A DNA stretch of 11,864 bases. Origin: Chloroflexota bacterium. GTDB lineage: Bacteria; Chloroflexota; Anaerolineae; Anaerolineales; UBA4823. Made by a program: the position numbers and the translations under genes. Positions 6,774 to 11,864 of this stretch are shown here, piece by piece (position 1 is the stretch's first letter; each line of letters begins with the position of its first letter). The notes beneath the pieces were generated by a model that was not told the DNA's origin, did not search any database, and saw only the letters and a list, made by a program, of their open reading frames with translations. The stretch is from assembly GCA_030613705.1 (NCBI GenBank), contig JAUWLJ010000028.1, forward strand, positions 1 through 11,864, written 5' to 3'.

Positions 6774-6793
6774 CCTGCCAAGGTGTAATTGTA

Positions 6794-7030
6794 TTGTCTA
6801 CTGAGCGAGATTCAACTTTCCTGCAAATGACCATATCCGAGATCTTAGACCGCTGGCCTGAGATCATCCCCATCTTCTTAAATCGCAAGATGGCCTGTGT
6901 TGGCTGTTCGCTAGCTGATTTCATGACCCTGGAGGATGCCCTGGATATTTATCACATAAATATGGAGCCGTTTATTGAAGAAATTGAAAACACTATCCAA
7001 GCCCGAAAATCTGAGGCGGATGTCTCTTAG
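6794..7030 (+). CDS. DUF1858 (CxxC redox-disulfide) small protein
   Basis: 78 residues from a TTG start supported by AAGGTG at 6780-6785 (8 nt spacing); the in-frame ATG at 6827 would give 67 residues but has no ribosome binding site. The sequence follows the DUF1858 pattern: MTISEILDRWPEIIPIFLNRKM, then C35-V-G-C38, then LADFMTLEDALDIYHIN. The family, annotated as hybrid-cluster-protein-associated redox disulfide domain, is an all-helical small cytoplasmic domain with an invariant CxxC suggested to be a redox or metal site; no reaction is proven. Related helical domains (ScdA/YtfE N-termini) belong to proteins that handle nitrosative damage. It is the first gene of the nos unit, 54 bp before nosZ, and very probably co-transcribed with it, suggesting a role in nitrogen-oxide stress or in copper or redox supply for N2O reduction; this role is inference. 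Confidence 0.85.
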   Translation: MSTERDSTFLQMTISEILDRWPEIIPIFLNRKMACVGCSLADFMTLEDALDIYHINMEPFIEEIENTIQARKSEADVS

Positions 7031-7084
7031 ACCGTCTCATTTTAATTATCCGCTATTCTAACTTCGCCTTAGGAGGAATACAAG

Positions 7085-9100
7085 ATGAATCTAAGAACCA
7101 TGAAGAAATACTTACTCCCCTTCGTTTTGATGGCTGTGGTCGGCTTCTTGCTGGTGACTGCCTGCAGCGGTATTGGAGGTGATACCGAAACACCTGAAAG
7201 TGCTGCTGCCCCGGGTGATATAAATGCCATCGCCGCAGAACGCGGGCTCACCCCAGCTGATATTGAAGCAGCCGTCAAAACTTATACCCCCACAGGGCAG
7301 CATGACGAATACATCATGTTCGCTTCTGGTGGACATTCCGGTCAAATGCTCGTCATCGGTATGCCGTCCATGCGCCTCCTGAAACTCATCGGAGTCTTCA
7401 CTCCCGAACCCTGGCAAGGATGGGGTTATGGTGCTGAATCCTCCATGGAAGTACTCGAACAGGGTAAAATCAATGGTGAGGAAGTCCTTTGGGGTGATAC
7501 CCATCACCCGGCATTGAGCGAAACTGGTGGTGAATACGATGGTGAGTGGGTGTTCATCAATGATAAAGCCAATGCCCGCATCGCCGTTATCGATCTGCGG
7601 GATTTCGAAACCAAGCAGATCGTGAAAAACCCCATCGCAATCAACGATCATGGCGGCACCATGGTCACCCCAGATACCGAATGGATCATTGAAGGTGGTC
7701 AGTATGCTGCTCCACTCGGCTGGGAGTACGCTTCCCTGGCGGACTACGAAGAGGAATACCGCGGCATGGTCACCTTCTGGAAATTCGATCGCGAAAGCGG
7801 GCGTATCCAGACCGACCAATCCTTTGCCATAGAGCTGCCTCCTTATTGGCAGGATCTGTGCGATGCTGGTAAGTTGGTCAGCGAAGGATGGGTTTTCTGC
7901 AACTCCTTCAACACCGAGATGGCCACCGGTGGCGTTGAGGATGGTGAACCGCCTTTTGAAGCCGGCGCTTCCCAACGTGATATGGACTATATGCATATCT
8001 TCAACCTGGATAAAGCCATTGAGGTCTTCAAGGCTGGTCAGACCGAGATGGTCGCCGATTTCCCGGTTATCTCCCTGCAAACCGCCATCGATGAGGAACT
8101 GCTTTACTTTGCTCCGGAGCCGAAGAGCCCTCATGGAGTCGATGTCTCTCCCGGTGGTGATTACATGGTCGTCTCCGGCAAGCTCGATCCCCATGTAACC
8201 ATCTACAGTTTCGAAAAAATCCAATCTGCTATCGCGGCTGGAGGATTCGAAACCGATGACTACGGCATCCCGATCCTGGATTTCGACGATGTCGTTGAAT
8301 CCCAGGTTGAGGTTGGGCTGGGTCCGCTGCACACTCAATTCGGTCCTGATGGTTATGCTTACACCAGCCTATTCTTAGAACCGGCAGTTGCCCGTTGGAC
8401 GATGGGCGGCCCATATGCTGACCTAAACGATGATGAGCCCTGGTCGTTGGTCACCAAGACTTTTATCCATTACAATGTCGGTCACCTTGCCGCTGCTGAA
8501 GGGGATACTGTCAGCCCAGATGGAAAATATCTGGTCTCGCTGAATAAATGGGCTATTGATCGCTTCCAGAACGTCGGCCCATTGGTTCCTCAGAATTTGC
8601 AGCTGCTCGATATCTCCCAACCCGGTACCACCATGCCCCTGATCGACGACATGCCGCTCGGGATCGGAGAACCTCACTACGCCCAGATTATCAAAGCTGA
8701 TAAACTCGATCCCTGGGAGGTTTATCCGGAGATCGGCTGGAATCCCGCTACCCAGAGCCTCGATCCAAACGCCACCCTGGCTGGCGAAGAGCGCATTGAA
8801 CGGGATGGCAATAATGTGGAAATCTGGATGACCGCTGTCCGCAGCCATTTCAATCCCGAACACGTCGAGATCAATCAGGGCGATCACGTGATATGGCATC
8901 TCACAAATGTTGAACGTGCTTACGATGCCACCCACGGCTTCTCCCTGCCCGGTTACAATATCAACATCAGCATAGAGCCCGGTGAGACCGCCACTTTTGA
9001 GTTCGATGCCACTCAAGACGGCGTCTTCACCTACTACTGCTCGGAGTTCTGCTCCGCGCTGCACCTCGAAATGGTCGGTTACATGCTGGTTCAACCCTAA
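7085..9100 (+). CDS. nosZ: Nitrous oxide reductase, clade II, lipoprotein form
   Basis: 671 residues; reduces N2O to N2 with two electrons outside the cytoplasmic membrane. The start ATG has a strong AGGAGG at 7071-7076. The N-terminus is a Sec lipoprotein signal: KK, a hydrophobic core, then the lipobox V-T-A-C27, rather than the twin-arginine signal of clade I enzymes. The seven-blade propeller carries all seven CuZ histidines: H140 and H141 (DTHH), H189 (NDHGG), H350 (SPHGV), H416 (PLHTQ), H467 (VGHL) and H531 (EPHYA). The C-terminal cupredoxin has the full CuA set: H617, C652, C656, H660 and M663 (CSEFCSALHLEM). Its CSEFC core looks like cytochrome oxidase subunit II, in place of the Trp-containing core usual in clade I. 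Length and order are normal for clade II. It is followed by a strong hairpin, then NosB- and NosD-like genes. No nosR is seen, as usual for clade II. Confidence 0.97.
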   Translation: MNLRTMKKYLLPFVLMAVVGFLLVTACSGIGGDTETPESAAAPGDINAIAAERGLTPADIEAAVKTYTPTGQHDEYIMFASGGHSGQMLVIGMPSMRLLKLIGVFTPEPWQGWGYGAESSMEVLEQGKINGEEVLWGDTHHPALSETGGEYDGEWVFINDKANARIAVIDLRDFETKQIVKNPIAINDHGGTMVTPDTEWIIEGGQYAAPLGWEYASLADYEEEYRGMVTFWKFDRESGRIQTDQSFAIELPPYWQDLCDAGKLVSEGWVFCNSFNTEMATGGVEDGEPPFEAGASQRDMDYMHIFNLDKAIEVFKAGQTEMVADFPVISLQTAIDEELLYFAPEPKSPHGVDVSPGGDYMVVSGKLDPHVTIYSFEKIQSAIAAGGFETDDYGIPILDFDDVVESQVEVGLGPLHTQFGPDGYAYTSLFLEPAVARWTMGGPYADLNDDEPWSLVTKTFIHYNVGHLAAAEGDTVSPDGKYLVSLNKWAIDRFQNVGPLVPQNLQLLDISQPGTTMPLIDDMPLGIGEPHYAQIIKADKLDPWEVYPEIGWNPATQSLDPNATLAGEERIERDGNNVEIWMTAVRSHFNPEHVEINQGDHVIWHLTNVERAYDATHGFSLPGYNINISIEPGETATFEFDATQDGVFTYYCSEFCSALHLEMVGYMLVQP

Positions 9101-9117
9101 ATCTGCATACCATTCAA

Positions 9118-9146
9118 GAGCAGGGGACGAATCCTGTCCCCTGCTC
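9118..9146 (+). other. Strong 11-bp hairpin between nosZ and the nosB-like gene
   Basis: GAGCAGGGGAC (9118-9128) and GTCCCCTGCTC (9136-9146) are perfect reverse complements around the loop GAATCCT. The stem is GC-rich, but the following bases (AGTTATATG) hold no T run, so a classical intrinsic terminator is unlikely. It lies 17 bp after the nosZ stop and about 20 bp before the next start, and might stabilise the nosZ message end or lower expression of the downstream maturation genes. Confidence 0.75.
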
Positions 9147-9166
9147 AGTTATATGAAAAGATCCTT

Positions 9167-9856
9167 ATGGCTACTTCACTAGAAAAAATCATCGGTCCTC
9201 GCACCCCAGAGGAGAATCTGGCAGAAGATCGTTTTCGCTTTAGGCTGCCCATTATCTTTTTCCTAATCGCTGCGCTGCTGCTCATCGCTTCTATCTTTCT
9301 TCCTTACTGGAAGATGACCCTCCAGGCACCGCAATATCCCAAGGGTCTCAGCATCACGGCTTATATCAATAAGCTCACCGGTGATGTGGGGGAAATCGAT
9401 GGACTAAACCACTATATCGGCATGCGCCCCCTGGCTGAGGCTGCCCAGCTCGAGCGTTCATTGAGTATTGCTGCCGTCAGTGTGCTATCCCTCTTGCTCG
9501 TTGCCGCGATTTTCATCCATTCCAAATATGCCGTCCTTCTCGCCTTGCCAGCCATCCTTTACCCTTTTATCTTCCTGGGTGACATGTATTTCTGGCTGCG
9601 TAACTTTGGCCTTAATTTAGATCCAACTGCCCCACTCAGCAATGCCATCAAGCCTTTCGTTCCCCCTATCCTCGGCGTGGGCAAGCTCGCCCAGTTCGTG
9701 ACCATCGCCCAGGTGCAGAGTGGATATTATCTGGCCTTGATGGCTTCGATTTCTATCTTGATTGGTCTTTACTTTCAACGCCGGGCCTACAAACCCTTGA
9801 TCGATTCCCCGGCTGGTTCCGAAGATCAACCTATCGCTATAACAGATCTGGACTAG
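9167..9856 (+). CDS. nosB: NosB-like four-helix membrane protein of clade II nos clusters
   Basis: 229 residues with predicted membrane helices near 27-48, 97-118, 120-143 and 183-203. Between helices 1 and 2 is an outside loop of about 50 residues with a striking conserved-looking core: FLPYWKMTLQAPQYPKGL (44-61), GDVGEIDGLNHYIGM (72-86). Clade II nos clusters typically carry, right after nosZ, a membrane protein of unknown function called NosB (genetically studied in Wolinella succinogenes); position, topology and the LNHYIGM motif agree with that. Tyr, His, Trp and Met in the outside loop make contact with copper, NosZ or an electron carrier conceivable, but no role is proven here. The C-terminal tail (RRAYKPLID...) is cytoplasmic by the positive-inside rule. 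No strong ribosome binding site is visible before the ATG. The frame at 9153 (MKRSLWLLH) is a short out-of-frame ORF and is rejected. The next gene starts 11 nt after the stop. Confidence 0.78.
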   Translation: MATSLEKIIGPRTPEENLAEDRFRFRLPIIFFLIAALLLIASIFLPYWKMTLQAPQYPKGLSITAYINKLTGDVGEIDGLNHYIGMRPLAEAAQLERSLSIAAVSVLSLLLVAAIFIHSKYAVLLALPAILYPFIFLGDMYFWLRNFGLNLDPTAPLSNAIKPFVPPILGVGKLAQFVTIAQVQSGYYLALMASISILIGLYFQRRAYKPLIDSPAGSEDQPIAITDLD

Positions 9857-9867
9857 TCAGGCCACCC

Positions 9868-11864
9868 GTGAAAATCACCCTTTTCAAGTCATTGGTGCTC
9901 CTAATGCTTGTCCTTGCATTTACTCTCCCAGCTGGGAGTTCTTCTGCCAAGGATGACACTATTCTGATCGTCTCCCCACAAGGTCCCTACACCTCGATCT
10001 CTGCTGCATTGGACGCAGCCGTTGATGGTGATCGGATCGAAGTTCGTGGTGGATATTATTCCGGTCCGCTGGTCGTAGATAAATCAGTCACCTTGTCTGG
10101 GATCGATTGGCCGGTAATCGACGGGAATGACCAGGGTACGGTGGTAAAACTGGTATCCCCAGGCACCCATTTCCAGGGTTTTGTCATCCGGAACAGTGGC
10201 GCCTCCTTGGACCAAGAAAATTCTGGGATAGCAGGTGAAGCACCGAATTTAGCTATCGAACACAACCGCCTTGAGCAGACCCTCTTTGGCATATACCTTC
10301 GTGAAGCGTCAGGCACCGTTATCCGTGATAATTACATCCAGAGTAAGGATTTAGGTCTTGCACGTCGTGGTGATCCGATCCGGGTCTGGTTCAGCAACGA
10401 TGTGCTCATAGCAGAGAACAAGGTGGAAAAGGGTCGCGATGTGGTCCTTTGGTATTCCGAAAACCTGACTGTTCGCGACAACACCATCACCGAGGGTCGC
10501 TACGGACTCCATTTCATGTATTGTGACGATGCTACCATCACCAACAACCTCTTGGCTTACAACTCGGTGGGCACATTCATGATGTACAGCCGGCGCCTGG
10601 AGCTCACCCACAACACTATCGCCTACAATCATGGACCCAGCGGTTTCGGTATCGGTCTTAAGGATATGGATGATGCCGTCTTCCAGGACAATTTATTCCT
10701 TGCAAACCGGATCGGCGCCCATCTCGATAATTCACCCCGCGAGGTTGACAGCCTTGGCACCTTTGACGGCAATGTCTTCGCTTATAACGACATCGGCATA
10801 AACTTAATGCCATCCGTCCGCCACAACCAGTTCTCAAACAACAGTTTCATCGAAAATCAGGAACAGGTCAATATCGGTGGTGGCGGTATGAACCAGGATA
10901 ATCTCTGGACTGTGGATGGAGTGGGAAACTTCTGGAGCGATTACGCTGGTTATGACCAGACCGGGGATGGTTTCGGAGACGAAATTTACCGGGCTGACCG
11001 TTTATTTGAGAATCTCACCTCCCGATTTCCCAATTTACGCTTATTTATTTTCAGTCCCTCCTCGCAGGCCGTTGATTTCGCGGCCAAAGCGGTGCCTTTC
11101 GTCCGCCCCCAGCCGAAATTGACCGATTCTCAACCATTAATGTCCCCCGTTTTCCCTAAAAACCTTCCGGCTCTACCTGAAGAAAACGATAGTTGGTTTC
11201 TTTGGGTATCAGCTGGATTGATCCTCTTGGCCAGTATCGTCTTCCTGGGTGGTGCAGGATTGCCCCTCTCACGATCGAACAAACCAGGTCCATCACCATA
11301 TCGACCCCCGATAGGAATTGGGAAAGATCAGAAAGGAAATAATCTTTTGATTCAAGTAAAACAGCTAACCAAAAGTTTCAAGGGTATCACCGTCGTTGAC
11401 CAGCTCTCATTTGAAATTCCTGCTGGTCAGGCAGTCGCTTTGTGGGGACCCAATGGTGCTGGAAAAACCACCTCTTTACGCTGTCTGATTGGCCTCTTGC
11501 CTTTTGAAGGAGAGATCACCGTCAACGGGATCGATGTTCGCCGCCAGGGAAAAGTTGTCCGCAAGCTGGTCGGCTTTGTCCCCCAGGAACTCGCATTTCA
11601 CGATGATCTCACGGTGCAAGAGACCATGAAGTTCTACGCTCGCTTGAAAGGTGTTCCCAATCCTTTAGAAGCACAAATCCAGCCCATATTAGAACGGGTT
11701 GATTTATCAGGACACGAGGGCAAACTGATCCGTGAACTTTCTGGTGGTTTGAAACAGCGCCTTGCCTTGGGCATTGCCCTGCTCGCAAACCCGCACATTC
11801 TTGTTCTCGATGAACCGACCTCCAATTTGGATTTCCATGCTCGCGATGATTTCCTCGACCTGCT
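9868..11864 (+). CDS. NosD-NosF fusion protein (3' end outside window)
   Basis: One frame without a stop from GTG 9868 to the window end (665 codons). Residues 1-27 are a Sec signal (cleavage likely after SSA27). Residues about 30-425 are NosD: a right-handed beta helix of N-x-I/F repeats with family motifs YGLHFMYCDD (212-221), GNFWSDYAGYD (353-363) and SPSSQAVDFAAKAVPFVRP, ending PLMSP. A single helix follows (about 443-467, WFLWVSAGLILLASIVFLGG), then a basic linker (SRSNK ... GKDQKG), then NosF: Walker A GPNGAGKT (527-534), Q-loop Q573, signature LSGGLKQR (624-631), Walker B ILVLDEPT (644-651) and D-loop SNLD. In known systems NosD is a separate periplasmic protein and NosF the ATPase of the NosDFY complex that builds the CuZ/CuA sites of NosZ. 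The helix gives correct topology: NosD outside, NosF inside. An internal SD-TTG may also yield free NosF; a one-base error near 11305-11309 could mimic the fusion. Confidence 0.88.
   Translation, partial: MKITLFKSLVLLMLVLAFTLPAGSSSAKDDTILIVSPQGPYTSISAALDAAVDGDRIEVRGGYYSGPLVVDKSVTLSGIDWPVIDGNDQGTVVKLVSPGTHFQGFVIRNSGASLDQENSGIAGEAPNLAIEHNRLEQTLFGIYLREASGTVIRDNYIQSKDLGLARRGDPIRVWFSNDVLIAENKVEKGRDVVLWYSENLTVRDNTITEGRYGLHFMYCDDATITNNLLAYNSVGTFMMYSRRLELTHNTIAYNHGPSGFGIGLKDMDDAVFQDNLFLANRIGAHLDNSPREVDSLGTFDGNVFAYNDIGINLMPSVRHNQFSNNSFIENQEQVNIGGGGMNQDNLWTVDGVGNFWSDYAGYDQTGDGFGDEIYRADRLFENLTSRFPNLRLFIFSPSSQAVDFAAKAVPFVRPQPKLTDSQPLMSPVFPKNLPALPEENDSWFLWVSAGLILLASIVFLGGAGLPLSRSNKPGPSPYRPPIGIGKDQKGNNLLIQVKQLTKSFKGITVVDQLSFEIPAGQAVALWGPNGAGKTTSLRCLIGLLPFEGEITVNGIDVRRQGKVVRKLVGFVPQELAFHDDLTVQETMKFYARLKGVPNPLEAQIQPILERVDLSGHEGKLIRELSGGLKQRLALGIALLANPHILVLDEPTSNLDFHARDDFLDL
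11332..11349 (+). promoter_or_regulatory. nosF: Internal ribosome binding site and TTG start for free NosF
   Basis: AAAGGA (11332-11337) lies 9 nt before TTG 11347-11349, which would begin MIQVKQLTKSFKG, the usual first residues of a NosF-type ATPase. It sits inside the NosD-NosF reading frame exactly at the domain border. It could be a working second start giving extra free NosF, or a relic of two separate genes. Confidence 0.55.

Larger units (their letters stand above)
6485..6793. other. Pyrimidine-rich spacer between regulator and nos unit
   Basis: 309 bp without a gene. Just after the regulator, CCAATGCC (6497-6504) and GGCGTTGG (6520-6527) can form an 8-bp stem with one G-U pair; a C8T9 tract follows at 6538-6554, too far from the stem for a textbook terminator. 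TTCCAAT/ATTGGAA (6590-6596/6604-6610) is a perfect 7-bp inverted repeat. An 8-bp tandem repeat CTCCCTCA x2 lies at about 6644-6659. From about 6530 to 6715 the + strand is strikingly poor in G. The right end holds the putative promoter and operator of the nos unit. Confidence 0.6.

Noticed and set aside
7112..8338. 408-codon open frame on the - strand
   Set aside because: It lies fully inside nosZ, whose + strand frame has all family motifs and a strong ribosome binding site; the antisense frame is open only because of codon use and shows no recognisable domain.
8423..9094. 223-codon open frame on the - strand
   Set aside because: Same antisense effect within nosZ; no ribosome binding site or domain.

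Overview
The window looks like the chromosome of a member of the Chloroflexota, most likely Anaerolineae-like. The clues are a clade II (Sec-type, lipoprotein) nitrous oxide reductase cluster without nosR, the style of the Crp/Fnr regulator and DUF1858 protein beside it, and the mix of DUF362, YIP1-like and SagB-type genes. This placement is inference; no rRNA or other taxonomic marker is present.

Left part (1-5204): a DUF362 protein cut by the left edge; a long aldehyde-dehydrogenase-family gene broken by an in-frame TAG; a YIP1-like membrane protein; a membrane-anchored SagB-type nitroreductase; and a 66-residue conserved small protein whose leader carries two inverted repeats. Rho-independent terminators follow the pseudogene, the YIP1-like gene and the small gene, so these are mostly single-gene units. 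All recognisable genes in the window are on the + strand.

Middle (5205-6793): about 570 bp without a convincing gene, then a Crp/Fnr-type regulator lacking Fe-S cysteines, then a pyrimidine-rich spacer. The spacer ends in a 20-bp palindrome placed at the class II activator distance (-41.5) from a -10-like hexamer.

Right part (6794-11864): a denitrification module that converts N2O to N2. It runs DUF1858 CxxC protein, nosZ (complete CuA and CuZ ligand set, lipobox), a very strong hairpin, a four-helix NosB-like membrane protein, then one uninterrupted reading frame that joins NosD (exported copper-site maturation beta-helix protein) through one transmembrane helix to NosF (cytoplasmic ABC ATPase). 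That frame leaves the window after Walker B; nosY is expected next. A good internal ribosome binding site with a TTG codon sits exactly where a free NosF would start, so the locus may make both a NosD-NosF fusion and free NosF. A single-base length error in a C run just upstream could also create the fusion artificially, and this must be excluded first. The regulator is well placed to control the nos unit through the palindrome.
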